64,000 nucleotides of DNA from Leptolyngbya sp. BC1307 (GCF_002286735.1 NZ_NRTA01000001.1:62001-126000); one strand, 5' to 3'. Positions 38,170-49,388 are shown, counted from the first letter of the stretch. Translations and numbers: made by a program. Notes: generated from the sequence alone by a model not told the origin.

Positions 38170-40980
38170 TCACTCCATAGCACTATACTCACAGCATTGG
38201 TGAATTAATTTTGCCACTAACCCTGTCCATCCGGTCTGGTGGCTAGCGCCTAGCCCTTCCCCCGTATCGCCATTAAAGTACTCATAAAAGAGAATATAGT
38301 CTCGCCAGTGAGGGTTGTCTTGAAACGTTTTGTTGTTGCCATACACCGGGCGGCAGCCGTTCTCATCTCTCAAAAAAGTGCCAATCATCCGCTGTTCCAG
38401 CTTGGTGGCCACGTCCCATAGGTTCATCTCATCACCAGAACCATAAGGACACTCAATTTTGAAGTCATTTCCAAGAAAGTGATGATAGCGCTGTAGAGAT
38501 TCGATCAGCAAATAGTTAGTGGGAAACCACACTGGGCCTCTCCAGTTAGAATTGCCGCCAAAAAGCCCCAAGCTAGATTCGGCGGGTTCGTAGTCTACCC
38601 GGTAGATGGTGCCATCGACATCGAAGGTATAAGGGTGGTCAGCGTGAAAGCGTGACAGAGCGCGAATGCCCGTCGGCCCCAAAAATTCATGAGGTTTGAG
38701 CATTTTTGCCAAAATCCGCCGTAGCTTATCCGGTCTTACGACCGAGAGCATCCGGCGTTTTCGACAGACATTAGGATCGTCCCCCGGCCTCGGTTCAATC
38801 TCCATCGTCGTGACGTTACGACATAGCCGGGTGCGATTGGCTTCAAACCATTCTAGCCGTTCGTTAAAGCCGGGTAGCCGCTCCATCAGTTCTGGCTCTA
38901 GCGTCGTAATCGCATAGAGCGGCATCAGCCCCACTAAAGAGCGAATTTTGATTGGCACCCGAGACATATCCGGCATGTGTAGCACATCGTAGAAGAAGCC
39001 ATCTTCTTCATCCCAGAGCTGTACGGCGTTTTCTCCAGTTGCGTTCATCGCTTCGGCAATATAGATAAAATGCTCGAAGAATTTGGTCGCCATGTCTTCA
39101 TACACCGGATTCTCTAAAGCCAGCTCTAGAGAAATTGAGAGCATATCCAGGCAGTACATTGCCATCCAGCTAGTGCCATCGGCCTGCTCCATTCGCCCAC
39201 CAGTCGGCAGGGGTTTGCTACGGTCAAACACACCGATGTTGTCTAACCCCAAAAAGCCCCCTTCAAAGACGTTATTACCCTCGGTATCTTTGCGATTGAC
39301 CCACCAGGTGAAGTTTAACAACAGCTTTTGAAAGAGTCTTTCTAAGAAGAGGCGATCGCCCTTCCCCGTCATCTTCTTCTCAATTTTATAAACCCGCCAG
39401 GTAGCCCAGGCATGTACCGGCGGATTGACATCGCCAAACGCCCATTCATAGGCCGGGAGCTGCCCGTTGGGGTGCATATACCATTCGCGGGTCATCACAT
39501 CGAGCTGTTGCTTGGCAAAGTCGGCGTCAAGCATCGCTAGCGGAATACAGTGAAAAGCCGTGTCCCAGGCGGCAAACCACGGGTACTCCCAGGTGTCGGG
39601 CATGGAGAGAATATCCTGACTGTCAAGATGGTGCCAGTGACAGTTGCGGCCTCGCTTTCTCTGAGGCGGCGGGGTAATGGTGTTGGGGTCGCCCTTCAGC
39701 CAGGTGCTGACATCATAGAGATAGTATTGTTTGCACCACATCATGCCTGCAAAAGCCTGCCGCTGCACATTGCTCAGGTCTTGATTGTGAACGAAAGGAG
39801 AGAGCTGATGGTAAAACTTGTCGGCTTCCTGCTGACGCAACTGAAAGGTCTCTTCAAAGCAGCTGCCTAGCGGATCGTTGAGCATTGGGTTGTCGGCCAG
39901 CCGGAGCCTGATCTGTTGCGTTTCACCCGGTGACAGAGTGAGGTGATAGTGTACCGCCGACTTGGTGCCCGTTTGCGCTGGGTTAACCGCTGACTTGTCA
40001 CCGTCAACCACATATCTGTGAAAGGCGTCTTTGACGTAGGGAGAAGGGTTGGCAACCTCAAATAGTTTCTCTTTGTTGGTTTCGTTTTCAGTGAATAGCA
40101 GCCCCGCCGTGGTTGCTAAGGACTGACTGCTTAAGTCAATCCATTTGCCCGGATTTGATTGGGCAGTCTCATTTTGATCTGCGTCAGATGGGACAGCGGT
40201 AGATCGGACGGCTGTGGGGGGCTGACAGTAAAACCACTGCTTGCCCAATTCGGGATGGCTGGTTTCGATGATCGATACGTTGCCGCTAGTGAGACTGGCC
40301 TTGATGGTGGGTTTGGGCGTTTGGCTATCCCATGACCAGGTGTTGCGAAACCACAGCGTGGGCAACAGATGTAGTTCAGCGGTTTCTGATCCGCGATTGG
40401 TGACAGAAATCTGGATCAGCACATCTTCGGCATCGGCTTTGGCATATTCCACCTGAACGTCAAAGTAGCGATCGCCCTCAAAGATACCGGTATCCATCAG
40501 CTCAAATTCTGGGTCAGAGCGATCGCGCCCATCGCCCCATCCTGCCTGCTTCAGCCGCTCGTAGGGATATTCTGCCTGTGGATATTTGTACAGCGCCTTC
40601 ATGTAGGAGTGGGTCGGCGTGCTGTCCAGGTAAAAGTAGTATTCTTTAACGTCTTCGCCGTGATTGCCTTCGTTGCCGGTGAGGCCAAAAAAACGTTCTT
40701 TTAAAATAGGGTCATGAGTATTCCACATCGACATCGCAAAGCAGAGCAGCTGCCTGTCGTCGCTAATGCCGAGGATACCGTCTTCACCCCAGCGATAGGC
40801 CCGTGATCGAGCCTGCTCATGAGAAAAATAACTCCAGGCGCTGCCGCTCTCGCTATAGTCTTCGCGGACGGTGCCCCACTGCCGCTCACTTAGGTAAGGG
40901 CCCCACTTTTTCCAATTCGCCTGCTGGGTCTGATGTTCCTGAAGTCGGATCTGTTCGGGTGTCAGGGGGGGGCGCGTCAT
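38170..40980 (-). CDS. GH63-like / MGH1-type glycoside hydrolase (glucosidase)
   Basis: [62 protein letters not shown]. Confidence 0.85.
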   Translation of the reverse strand: MTRPPLTPEQIRLQEHQTQQANWKKWGPYLSERQWGTVREDYSESGSAWSYFSHEQARSRAYRWGEDGILGISDDRQLLCFAMSMWNTHDPILKERFFGLTGNEGNHGEDVKEYYFYLDSTPTHSYMKALYKYPQAEYPYERLKQAGWGDGRDRSDPEFELMDTGIFEGDRYFDVQVEYAKADAEDVLIQISVTNRGSETAELHLLPTLWFRNTWSWDSQTPKPTIKASLTSGNVSIIETSHPELGKQWFYCQPPTAVRSTAVPSDADQNETAQSNPGKWIDLSSQSLATTAGLLFTENETNKEKLFEVANPSPYVKDAFHRYVVDGDKSAVNPAQTGTKSAVHYHLTLSPGETQQIRLRLADNPMLNDPLGSCFEETFQLRQQEADKFYHQLSPFVHNQDLSNVQRQAFAGMMWCKQYYLYDVSTWLKGDPNTITPPPQRKRGRNCHWHHLDSQDILSMPDTWEYPWFAAWDTAFHCIPLAMLDADFAKQQLDVMTREWYMHPNGQLPAYEWAFGDVNPPVHAWATWRVYKIEKKMTGKGDRLFLERLFQKLLLNFTWWVNRKDTEGNNVFEGGFLGLDNIGVFDRSKPLPTGGRMEQADGTSWMAMYCLDMLSISLELALENPVYEDMATKFFEHFIYIAEAMNATGENAVQLWDEEDGFFYDVLHMPDMSRVPIKIRSLVGLMPLYAITTLEPELMERLPGFNERLEWFEANRTRLCRNVTTMEIEPRPGDDPNVCRKRRMLSVVRPDKLRRILAKMLKPHEFLGPTGIRALSRFHADHPYTFDVDGTIYRVDYEPAESSLGLFGGNSNWRGPVWFPTNYLLIESLQRYHHFLGNDFKIECPYGSGDEMNLWDVATKLEQRMIGTFLRDENGCRPVYGNNKTFQDNPHWRDYILFYEYFNGDTGEGLGASHQTGWTGLVAKLIHQCCEYSAME

Positions 40981-41095
40981 AGCAGGCGGGAGTAGCAACA
41001 GGGCGTGAGGTCGATCCACAGGCGATAGCAACACCCATAAACTATAGAGCCAAACTACCGGGGGAGGCTAGCGCCAAAGGTTGAGCCGGTCGCTT

Positions 41096-42028
41096 TTACA
41101 GGCTGCTTTGCGCCAAACTTTGTTCGAGCTGCGCGGTGCGGGTCACGCTCATGCGGGCCAAACACTGCGTTTCGCCAATGACCGTTGGGCTGTAGAGCGC
41201 TTCAAAAGCACAGTTGCTGTTGCGATACTCTATCCAGGCAATCTGCGCTTCGACCAGGTTACTCGTGCGATCTTCGCTTAAGGCGGCTAAGAGTGACTGA
41301 TAGGTTTGATTGAGCTGAGCGTCTGCCGCCTGATAGCTGAGGTTGGGTAAAGCGGGTCGTCGCAGCTCAGCAGTGCGAGTTTGGGTGCGATCGCTCAGAC
41401 AGCCGCTATAAATCATCGGTGCCATCGATCCGCCATCAAACTGACTGCGCTCAAACTCACAGTCGAGATCGCGAAACGCTAGCCAGGCAACTTCGGCTTT
41501 GCCCAGCGCTCGTTTCCCACTGCTTGGCTGCTCGGCTTTGACGGCCTGATAGACCCGGTTAAGCTCGGCATCGGCTTGAGTGTACGAGGCTTGGGCGCAG
41601 CGGTTCATGGCCTGCTGAGTTTGAGCACTGTCGCAGGCAGGGAAGGCTGCATCCGTCGTCTCATCAGCCGGGGCGATCGCGCTGGCAGCACCGTTTGGTT
41701 GACTCGCCAGATCGGGGTTATCGGGGGTAACAGCGCTCTCTGGCTGACCGATGGGTGCTGTCGCTGAGTCAGTCGCAGGCGTGGGCAAAGCAGAGGGTTC
41801 ATCAGCCGATGGTTTGGTGACAGCTGGCTCAGTGACCGCAGGCTTGATGACAGACGGCCCGCTAGGCGACGTGCAGGCAACGACGCTGAGCAAAAGACCC
41901 GCTGCTATGAGCTGCCCCACGATTAAACCAGGGCGATTTTTTGGGGGCTGCGGACGTGGCGTTAGCGCAGCCTCTCGATCAGAGAATCGATCTTTGAGCA
42001 AACCGTCTGGCCAATTCTGCTGAGACAT
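41096..42028 (-). CDS. Lipoprotein with two LprI-like (DUF1311) repeats
   Basis: Lipobox LSVVACTS; two QADAELNRVYQAV.../AADAQLNQTYQSL... repeats with conserved AWLAFRDLDCEFE / AWIEYRNSNCAFE. Confidence 0.8.
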   Translation of the reverse strand: MSQQNWPDGLLKDRFSDREAALTPRPQPPKNRPGLIVGQLIAAGLLLSVVACTSPSGPSVIKPAVTEPAVTKPSADEPSALPTPATDSATAPIGQPESAVTPDNPDLASQPNGAASAIAPADETTDAAFPACDSAQTQQAMNRCAQASYTQADAELNRVYQAVKAEQPSSGKRALGKAEVAWLAFRDLDCEFERSQFDGGSMAPMIYSGCLSDRTQTRTAELRRPALPNLSYQAADAQLNQTYQSLLAALSEDRTSNLVEAQIAWIEYRNSNCAFEALYSPTVIGETQCLARMSVTRTAQLEQSLAQSSL

Positions 42029-42102
42029 TATCCAAACCTTCAAGCGCAACTGTCTGCTTCAACCGTAGCGATTTGCCGCCGGTTTGATCGCCTCTGCCAG
42101 GT

Positions 42103-42150
42103 ATCTTTCTGAAGCGTCTTTTTCCTAAAGTGCCTTTTCTTTGAAGTGCC
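42103..42150. repeat. Degenerate 16-bp tandem repeat x3 downstream of gmk stop
   Basis: atctttctgaagcgtc/tttttcctaaagtgcc/ttttctttgaagtgcc; gmk stop at 42160-42162 on minus strand. Confidence 0.75.
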
Positions 42151-42159
42151 CAGAGCTAG

Positions 42160-42774
42160 CTAGCTAAGTATGGCCGCATCTAATTCGGCGAGGGCTGTTT
42201 CCAGGCTGTCGTTGACGATTTGCTGATCAAATTCGTGGGCGGCGGCCAGCTCGGTTTTGGCCCGGGCCAGGCGGCGGGCGATCGCCGCTTCAGAATCTTG
42301 ACCTCGGCTGCGAATACGCGCTTCTAAGGCCGCTACGTTTGGCGGACACAAAAAGATTTGCTTAGCATCTGGAAAATTCTTTCTGATCTGGCGCGCCCCG
42401 ACCAGCTCGATTTCTAAAATGACTCGCTGTCCCTGGGCGACCGCCGCTGCAATCGGGGCTTTGGGCGTGCCGTAGCAGTTACCAGCAAACTCAGCCCACT
42501 CCAACAGCTCCCCTCGGCTAATCATCTTATTAAACCGATCGCGGCTGATAAAGTAATAGTGCTGACCGTCTACCTCACTAAGGCGAGGTCTGCGGGTGGT
42601 CGCAGAGACCGATACTTTGATATCAGGATGGCGCTGGAGCAAATGCTTGAGCAGTGTTCCTTTCCCAACGCCGCTTGGGCCTGCCAGCACAATCAGCCGG
42701 CCTGAGCGCCTGTCTATCTGCTCAGCAAAAACATCGAGGGTCGGCTGTTCTGGTGAAGTAGAAAGGGTAACCAT
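42160..42774 (-). CDS. gmk: Guanylate kinase
   Basis: [40 protein letters not shown]. Confidence 0.95.
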   Translation of the reverse strand: MVTLSTSPEQPTLDVFAEQIDRRSGRLIVLAGPSGVGKGTLLKHLLQRHPDIKVSVSATTRRPRLSEVDGQHYYFISRDRFNKMISRGELLEWAEFAGNCYGTPKAPIAAAVAQGQRVILEIELVGARQIRKNFPDAKQIFLCPPNVAALEARIRSRGQDSEAAIARRLARAKTELAAAHEFDQQIVNDSLETALAELDAAILS

Positions 42775-42909
42775 AGTTAGGAAGTGTAGCTAAGCAAAAA
42801 ATATAGCTAAAAACAGCATTTAAAGGGCTATTTGATATCGCAGTTGCTTAAAAGGTTAACTAAAGGGCTAAGGCAGCGGTGCCATCTCGTGTCACCGCTG
42901 GTCGAGAGA

Positions 42910-43653
42910 TTAAACAGAGGGCAAGTCAAACAAAACGGTAGTCATATAGCGCTCAGCCCACTGCGGATCAAAGGCTTTTGCCAGCACCCGGCGAGTTTTA
43001 TCATTTTGCTGCTGCTGCTGGCAGTAATAGCGCTGACGGTCTAAGAATTCTCTCAGGCGGTCGGGCTCAGGCTGTTTGGCGATCGCCTGCTGCACATGAA
43101 CCGTCAGATAGTCTTGAACCTGGGCCAAAAACTGCTGCTCCTCTGCTGGGTTGGCGGGTTTTACGAAGCAGCAAAATTCCGAGAAAATCCGCTGTCCCCA
43201 TTCCGGCAGATCGCGAGGCTGAAGGTAGCCTGGCTGATCGAGCGCCTCCAGCGCCTGAGTATAGCGCTCACTTAAGTGACCATCCGCCGTGGCCGCAGAG
43301 AGATCGACAATTGCCGCGCTCACCTGCCCCCGACCGCTGACAATATCGCAGCCAAAGATAGGAAGCCCATATTCAGGGCGAGGAAACATGACGCAGTGCA
43401 AAATGTCTAAATTTTTGCCAATGCGCGCCAGCTCCAGGTGCAGTTTGCGAAACTGAGGGGTTTGATAGCAGCGGTTGTCAATCACCAGCTTTTCGCCTTC
43501 TAGCTTGCCTTCTACGTAGCCCAGGTCGTCAGGCAGGTGGTAGGGAGAAAGCGATAGATGGCGTTGCCAAATAGTCTCTATCCCCTCGGCGAGCTGGCGA
43601 ATCAGAGGATGCTGGTGCTGGCAAACAGAAGAAGCAGTAACGGAAATCGACAT
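42910..43653 (-). CDS. pcyA: Phycocyanobilin:ferredoxin oxidoreductase
   Basis: HPLIRQLAEGIETIWQRHLSLSPYHLPDDLGYVEGKLEGEKLVIDNRCYQTPQFRKLHLELA; VMFPRPEYGLPIFGCDIV. Confidence 0.95.
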   Translation of the reverse strand: MSISVTASSVCQHQHPLIRQLAEGIETIWQRHLSLSPYHLPDDLGYVEGKLEGEKLVIDNRCYQTPQFRKLHLELARIGKNLDILHCVMFPRPEYGLPIFGCDIVSGRGQVSAAIVDLSAATADGHLSERYTQALEALDQPGYLQPRDLPEWGQRIFSEFCCFVKPANPAEEQQFLAQVQDYLTVHVQQAIAKQPEPDRLREFLDRQRYYCQQQQQNDKTRRVLAKAFDPQWAERYMTTVLFDLPSV

Positions 43654-43858
43654 GTATTCAGCGCTGATACAATCCACACAAGGTGTAAACCCCTAGCATA
43701 GCAGTTTCAGCAGGCTCTCAAATTATTCCTGAACTGACAGCAGCCGCTAGAAAAGATCTATAGGTAGAGGACACCCAGGTCAGCTTCGAGTTACGCCTGA
43801 AACGACTTTACCCCATGCTTTTTAACTGCCCTCTAAAGCTCTTCAACAGCCAGTCCTC

Positions 43859-46408
43859 GTGCGGGCACTGCTCATGATCGCCAGCCAGCCACAGTCTCGT
43901 CAGCTTCTCGGGGTCAATCAGCAGGCTTATCAGTCGCTGAAAGCAGCCATGAGTCTCGATCTGCGACGCCAGCTGCTAATCGCGGTGTGCGACGATGTGG
44001 CGCTACAGAATCAGCTCGCTACCCAGCTGCAAAATGATTTGGAAGATATAGCTGCGATCGCCCAGGCCGCGGCAGATCCTGCTATGGAAAAAGCAGAGGG
44101 GAAAGGGGAAAGGGGAAAGGGGGAAAGGGGAAAAGGGGGTAGCAGAGCTATTAGTCCCGGCTCGTTAGGTGAATGGGCGCGTCCTTGTTCGCCAGATGTT
44201 GCTGGCCAGCAGCGATCGCTAGAGCGGCTCTGGTTTGACCCTGAAGATGCTAACTTGACCCGGCAGATTGCCCAGTGGATGCAGCAGACGATGCTCACAG
44301 AAGGCGCTCTGCCTCAAGTACAGATGTTGGGCATTGAGCAGATGACCCGTCAGCCTGCTATTACTCAAAATCACTTTTTGCGATCGCTCGAAAAAATCGA
44401 AGCGCTTCTCCCCCGGCTCAATACCAGTTTGCTGGTATGGATGCCCTGGCCCTGGCTACGCATGATTCAGCAATCGGCCCCGACGTTTTGGAACTGGCGC
44501 AACGGCGTTTTTGAATTTGTCAGCGATCCGACCCCGACCTCAGCGTGGCAGGAGTCGCTGCATCAAGATGAAACCAGCGCATCTGAGCAAGACATCCCGA
44601 AAGACATTCCGAAAGACACTCAGCCAGATGCTAGCCCCAACGCTGACTTAAGTGCCGACTTCGACACCTATCCGCTGACGGGCAATCTCTATGGCGAGGC
44701 TGGCGATGGTGAAGATGCCATTGATGTTGTTTCAGAAGCTATTGACGCGCAGACTGTACAGCCTAAGATTGCGCTGCATACCGTCCATGCTGAACCCGTT
44801 GTCCCGTCAAGTGAAGCGGTTGAGACACACACCGCTATTTGCTCACCTCCCTGCCCAGCGTGCGAAGCAGGCAACCCTAATATCTCAGAAATCAGCACCC
44901 TTGATATTGAGGGACGTACTGATACAGCAGACAGTTTTGAGCCAACGGTTCTTCATCGGAAGACGCTTAAAAAGCAGGTTGTGGAAACGGCAGGCGGTCT
45001 GCATTCGATTGTCAGCCAGGGCAGCCGCAGCAATGCCAGATCAGAGGCAGTGACCAGCGCTCAAGCCGATATGGATGGGCTGGACGATATTGCGCTCATA
45101 TTTGCGGACTCTGCTGTGGGTGAGCTGCAGGTAGGAGAGAGGAATGGGAGAGTAGAGGAGACAGGAGAGCAGGAAAGCAGAAGACAGGAGACAGGAGAGC
45201 AGAAGAGCAGGGGGCAGGAGACAGGAGATCAGGAGAGGGTTGATAAACAGAAGGCTGCGGATGATTACTTTGCGGTGGGCTATGTTTACCGCAATCGGAT
45301 AGAGGCTGGCGAGCGGGGGCTAGCGCTGATTGAACCGGCGATCGCAGCTTATGAGGGGGGGCTGCGCTGCCTGGACGGGCCGCATCCTAACTGGGGCAGT
45401 AGCCTTAACGATCTCGGGACGCTCTACTGGCTCAAAGCGCAGCAGCTGACTAACCCACAGCAGTCTGTAGACTGCATGAGTCATAGCATCACGCTCTATC
45501 AAGAGGCGCTCACTAAAATCGATCCGCAGCAGCCTACTAGCATCGCCGGGCAGCTCTATAGCAATATCGGCGCGGTCTATAGCTTACTGGCAACTTATGA
45601 GGAGCCAGTCGCTTATCTGCAGGCGGCCGCGACAGCCTACGGTCAGGCGCTACAGTTGGGCACTGTGGCATTGTCTGCTGAAGAGTCTGCTGTTTTGCAA
45701 AACAGTCTGGGTTCGGTTTACTGGAAGCTTTCTCACTACGATGCAGCACGGCCTAATTTATATCGGGCGATCACAGCTTACAAAGCAGCTTGCTCAGGCT
45801 ATCGCCCCGATCAGCAACCGCTCGACTATGCAGCCGTACAGAACAACTTGGGTATCACTTACTGGAGCCTGGCTAAATACGAGCAGACTCAGGAATTGCT
45901 GAAGCAGGCGATCGCCACTTATAGCAACGCGCTTAAGTACCGCACGCCAGAAGTAGACCCAGCCGCCTGCGCCATCACCTATAACAATTTGGCCCTGGCC
46001 TATTGGGACTTGACCAAAGCCAATGACCTCTATCTCGACCAAAAGGCGCGCTACCAGAGAAACGCGATCATCGCCTTCGAAGCGGCGCTCAATATCAGTC
46101 AAGCAGCGAACACGCTGAGCAAAATGGACAGCGCGGCAATCTACCACTGTCTGGGCGATGTCCACGCGCAGATGGCCGAAACTGCGCCTTCTCTGCCGGA
46201 GATTGCTGAGAGTTTGCAAAAGTCTCTGTACAGCTACCTGCAGGCAATTGATGGCCTGCCCGCTGACTCAGCTGCCTATCAGGGCCGCTTTAGCGCCATT
46301 GTGACCAACCTGCGGGCTCATTACAATCAGCTAGGGCTCGCCGGGCAGCAAGCCGCCCTGAATACGGTGCCGCCAGCTCTGCTCTCTCAGGTAATGATGT
46401 CTCTGTAA
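43859..46408 (+). CDS. Tetratricopeptide-repeat protein with low-complexity insertions
   Basis: C-terminal TPR units (YNNLALAYWDL, LQNSLGSVYWKLSHYDAA); internal GERGKGERGKG and ETGEQESRRQETGEQKSRGQETG tracts. Confidence 0.75.
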   Translation: MRALLMIASQPQSRQLLGVNQQAYQSLKAAMSLDLRRQLLIAVCDDVALQNQLATQLQNDLEDIAAIAQAAADPAMEKAEGKGERGKGERGKGGSRAISPGSLGEWARPCSPDVAGQQRSLERLWFDPEDANLTRQIAQWMQQTMLTEGALPQVQMLGIEQMTRQPAITQNHFLRSLEKIEALLPRLNTSLLVWMPWPWLRMIQQSAPTFWNWRNGVFEFVSDPTPTSAWQESLHQDETSASEQDIPKDIPKDTQPDASPNADLSADFDTYPLTGNLYGEAGDGEDAIDVVSEAIDAQTVQPKIALHTVHAEPVVPSSEAVETHTAICSPPCPACEAGNPNISEISTLDIEGRTDTADSFEPTVLHRKTLKKQVVETAGGLHSIVSQGSRSNARSEAVTSAQADMDGLDDIALIFADSAVGELQVGERNGRVEETGEQESRRQETGEQKSRGQETGDQERVDKQKAADDYFAVGYVYRNRIEAGERGLALIEPAIAAYEGGLRCLDGPHPNWGSSLNDLGTLYWLKAQQLTNPQQSVDCMSHSITLYQEALTKIDPQQPTSIAGQLYSNIGAVYSLLATYEEPVAYLQAAATAYGQALQLGTVALSAEESAVLQNSLGSVYWKLSHYDAARPNLYRAITAYKAACSGYRPDQQPLDYAAVQNNLGITYWSLAKYEQTQELLKQAIATYSNALKYRTPEVDPAACAITYNNLALAYWDLTKANDLYLDQKARYQRNAIIAFEAALNISQAANTLSKMDSAAIYHCLGDVHAQMAETAPSLPEIAESLQKSLYSYLQAIDGLPADSAAYQGRFSAIVTNLRAHYNQLGLAGQQAALNTVPPALLSQVMMSL
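44093..44141. repeat. In-frame purine-rich tandem repeat (aggggaaagggg...)
   Basis: ggggaaaggggaaaggggaaagggggaaaggggaaaaggggg-type tract coding GKGERGKGERGKGG. Confidence 0.85.
45137..45240. repeat. In-frame GGAGACAGGAG-type tandem repeat
   Basis: aggagacaggagagcaggaaagcagaagacaggagacaggagagcagaagagcagggggcaggagacaggagatcaggag. Confidence 0.9.
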
Positions 46409-46450
46409 CAGGGGCTTAAGAAACAGGGGTTTAAGAACAGGGGTTTTAAG
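46407..46450. repeat. 14-15-bp tandem repeat x3 starting in stop codon
   Basis: aacaggggcttaaga/aacaggggtttaag/aacaggggttttaag; stop TAA 46406-46408. Confidence 0.9.
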
Positions 46451-46501
46451 CGAGCTTACGATAGGCTAGAGAGGTCTTTGTATGTATTCCGTGAGGCCGA
46501 T

Positions 46502-47395
46502 ATGCCCCTCCTGATTGTCGCCGCTATTGCCATTGCTTTCTTGGCGATCGCCTTTGCCCTAGTCAATAATCAGCCAGTCATCATCAATCTTTTAATCGCG
46601 CAAGTCTCTGGCTCCCTAGCGCTGGTTCTCCTCTCTACACTGGCGATTGGCGTCCTGATCGGCCTATTGGTAATCACCCCAGCGCTGATCAAAAGAGGAT
46701 GGCGGGTCTCACGCGCCAAAAAGCAGACCACTGAGCTAGAAGAGCAGCTCTCTGGTCGCGATCGCGATCTCACCAGTCAAACCCGCAATACTGACCGGCT
46801 GCGGCAAAGCCATGAAAACCTGCTGCTAGCGCTGAAGCTCACCGACCCAGGCACAGGTCTGATCAATGCCGAGGTGCTCCCTCAGACTCTCTCAGCACTC
46901 ATTCAGCAAATGAAGCTACAGCCAGGCAATCCGCAGTTCAACGCTATTGGTCTGCTGATTGTCGATGCTAAGCGGCAGCTGCCCATTGGTGCGGTTGAGA
47001 CGACAGCGCGGCAAAATGCTCAGCTCGATCAGGCGATCGCCGCTGTGATCCGCCAAAGCGTCACCCTCGACACCTGGCTATACTGCGACAGTCGCGATGA
47101 AAACGGCGCGCAGTTCATGTGCGTACTCACCGGCATGGATAAAACCGGACTCAAACAGTATGGCGAAACCCTGCAATCATCGCTGACTGAAGAGCCCTTG
47201 ACCCTAGCAGATGGCTCAGTCGTCGCAGTCGATGCCAAGGTCGGCGGGGCCATTGCCGACAAAAACCACCCTACCAATCGCGAGCAAATCATCATCGACA
47301 AAGCCTATCAGGCCCTTGCCGAAGCCGGTAAGCACTCAATCAACCCAATTAAAGGCAGCAGCCCTGTGAAGATTGTTCAGGTCACCGACACCTGA
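46502..47395 (+). CDS. LapA/DUF1049 membrane domain fused to degenerate GGDEF-like domain
   Basis: LLIVAAIAIAFLAIAFALVNNQPVIINLLIAQVSGSLALVLLSTLAIGVLIGLL; C-terminal FNAIGLLIVDAK...DTWLYCDSRDENGAQFMCVLTG...EQIIIDKAYQALAEAGKHSIN. Confidence 0.65.
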   Translation: MPLLIVAAIAIAFLAIAFALVNNQPVIINLLIAQVSGSLALVLLSTLAIGVLIGLLVITPALIKRGWRVSRAKKQTTELEEQLSGRDRDLTSQTRNTDRLRQSHENLLLALKLTDPGTGLINAEVLPQTLSALIQQMKLQPGNPQFNAIGLLIVDAKRQLPIGAVETTARQNAQLDQAIAAVIRQSVTLDTWLYCDSRDENGAQFMCVLTGMDKTGLKQYGETLQSSLTEEPLTLADGSVVAVDAKVGGAIADKNHPTNREQIIIDKAYQALAEAGKHSINPIKGSSPVKIVQVTDT

Positions 47396-47455
47396 AGGGC
47401 AGCTTTAGCCTGACTAGCTAGCTCATTGCCGGTCTAGAATTCACTCGATGCACTA

Positions 47456-47692
47456 TTACGGCGTCGCCGTCAGCCAGCCACCGCTAAGCACGACCGTCAG
47501 CGCCATAAAGACAATCGTCAGCAGCCAGGTCGCCCGGTTCAGCGTTTCCTCTGCGCTCTTAGTGCTGGTAAAGAGCTGCGCCTGCCCGCCTAATGCGCCT
47601 AGCCCATCACCTTTGGGGCTATGCAGCAGCACCAAAACACAAACGCCGATTGCAGCGATCGCCCAAACAACCTTAACAACTGTGACTACCAT
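47456..47692 (-). CDS. secG: Preprotein translocase subunit SecG
   Basis: Two TMs, VLVLLHSPKGDGLGALGGQAQLFTSTKSAEETLNRATWLLTIVF. Confidence 0.93.
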   Translation of the reverse strand: MVVTVVKVVWAIAAIGVCVLVLLHSPKGDGLGALGGQAQLFTSTKSAEETLNRATWLLTIVFMALTVVLSGGWLTATP

Positions 47693-47783
47693 GACAATTC
47701 CGCTAGGCCAACGCTAGCCCCAACTGGTTACTCACCCTATCCTATCGCGCCCCCCGCCCTTCTGTCTCCTGCCGCCTGTCTTC

Positions 47784-49388
47784 CTACCGCTGCAAAGAAA
47801 CCTTCACCGGCGAACGACTAGACTTATAGTCGGCCTGCGGCTGCACAATCATCGATTGCCCGGTCATATCGGCAGGAATCGGCAGCTGCAAAATCTGTAG
47901 AATTGTCGGCGCGACATCGGCCAAACAGCCGCCCTCCCGGAGCTGCACCTCACAGCCATGACCCGGAATTTTTAGCCCCTCGCCCTCGATCAGAATGAAC
48001 GGCACCGGATTGGTCGTATGCGCCGTCCAGGGCCGACCCTGCTCATCGTGCATGTATTCTGCGTTGCCATGGTCAGCGATGATCAAAGCGGTACCGCCCG
48101 CCCGAGCGATCGCTGCCAGCAATCGGCCAACTTCGCGATCAACCTCTTCAAGGGCGCTGATAGTGGCATCCATTTTGCCAGTGTGACCCACCATATCTGG
48201 GTTGGCGTAGTTCATGACCACCAACGAATATTTGTGTTTGTTGATGGCCGTGATCGCCGTATCGGTCACCTTAACTGCCGACATCTTAGGGGCTTTATCG
48301 TAAGTGGCCACCATCGGGCTGGGCACTAGCTCCCGATCTTCACCTGGAAAGGGTTCTTCTAGACCGCCGTTAAAGAAATAGGTGACATGCGCGTATTTTT
48401 CAGTTTCAGCGGTGCGAAACTGCTTAAGATTGTGCCGAGCGACCACTTCGCCCAAAATATTATCCAGGCTTTGAGGGGTAAAGGCCACACCCACCGGCAG
48501 CGACTGGTCATACTGGGTCATGGTGACAAAAGTCAGCGGCAAAATCGGATCGCGCTCAAACTCCGAAAACTCACGCTTGACAAAAGCCTGAGTCAGCTGG
48601 CGAGCCCGGTCGGGGCGAAAATTAAAAAAGATCACCCCATCCCCGGCTTCGACGGCTCCTGGTGATAGTCGCATCGGCTCGACGAATTCATCGTTGATAT
48701 CGTTTTCGTAAGAAGCCTGTAGCGCCTCCAACGCTGAGGTACCACTGCCCTCACCGTCTTCTGTCATTACCCGATAGGCTTTCTCGATGCGATCCCAGCG
48801 GTTGTCTCGATCCATCGCATAGTAGCGACCGCTCAGAGTGACTAACCGACCGATACCCATCTGCTCAATCGCGTCTTGGAGTTTTTGTAGGGAAAATTGG
48901 CCGTCGGTAGGTTTAGTGTCGCGCCCGTCAGTAATGACGTGAATACAGACTTCTGAAAGATCTTGAGCCTTGGCCATCTCTAACAGACCGACTAGATGGC
49001 TGAGATGGGAATGCACGCCGCCGTCTGAGCAGAGGCCCACTAGGTGTAGCTTGCTGCCTGCGTAGCGCACCTTTTGGAACACCTCAAGCAGAGCCGGATT
49101 CTCTTGAATGCTTTTGTTTTCCACCGCGTCTGAAATTCTTACCAGCTCCTGCGGTACGACCCGGCCTGCCCCAATATTCAGGTGCCCGACCTCAGAGTTA
49201 CCCATTTGGCCGTGAGGCAAGCCCACATCTTTGCCTGAGGTGTTGATAGTAGTATGAGGATAAGTCGCCCACAGGCTGTCGATTACCGGCGTTTTGGCGT
49301 GACTAATGGCATTGCCGCTGCTGTCTTCTCGGCATCCCCACCCGTCTAAGATGACGAGCACCATTGGAGAAATAGGCGTGTCTGCCAT
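47784..49388 (-). CDS. gpmI: 2,3-bisphosphoglycerate-independent phosphoglycerate mutase
   Basis: VLVILDGWGCREDSSGNAI, GLPHGQMGNSEVGHLNIGAGRVV, ITDGRDTKP, IIADHGNAEYM. Confidence 0.97.
   Translation of the reverse strand: MADTPISPMVLVILDGWGCREDSSGNAISHAKTPVIDSLWATYPHTTINTSGKDVGLPHGQMGNSEVGHLNIGAGRVVPQELVRISDAVENKSIQENPALLEVFQKVRYAGSKLHLVGLCSDGGVHSHLSHLVGLLEMAKAQDLSEVCIHVITDGRDTKPTDGQFSLQKLQDAIEQMGIGRLVTLSGRYYAMDRDNRWDRIEKAYRVMTEDGEGSGTSALEALQASYENDINDEFVEPMRLSPGAVEAGDGVIFFNFRPDRARQLTQAFVKREFSEFERDPILPLTFVTMTQYDQSLPVGVAFTPQSLDNILGEVVARHNLKQFRTAETEKYAHVTYFFNGGLEEPFPGEDRELVPSPMVATYDKAPKMSAVKVTDTAITAINKHKYSLVVMNYANPDMVGHTGKMDATISALEEVDREVGRLLAAIARAGGTALIIADHGNAEYMHDEQGRPWTAHTTNPVPFILIEGEGLKIPGHGCEVQLREGGCLADVAPTILQILQLPIPADMTGQSMIVQPQADYKSSRSPVKVSLQR

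Noticed and set aside
45137-45240. Regularly repeated ggagacaggag tract as CRISPR-like array
   Set aside because: No spacers; contiguous purine tandem repeat translating in frame inside a TPR protein, no cas genes in the window.
45794-46219. 141-aa minus-strand ORF
   Set aside because: Antisense to clear TPR coding sequence; no recognisable motif.
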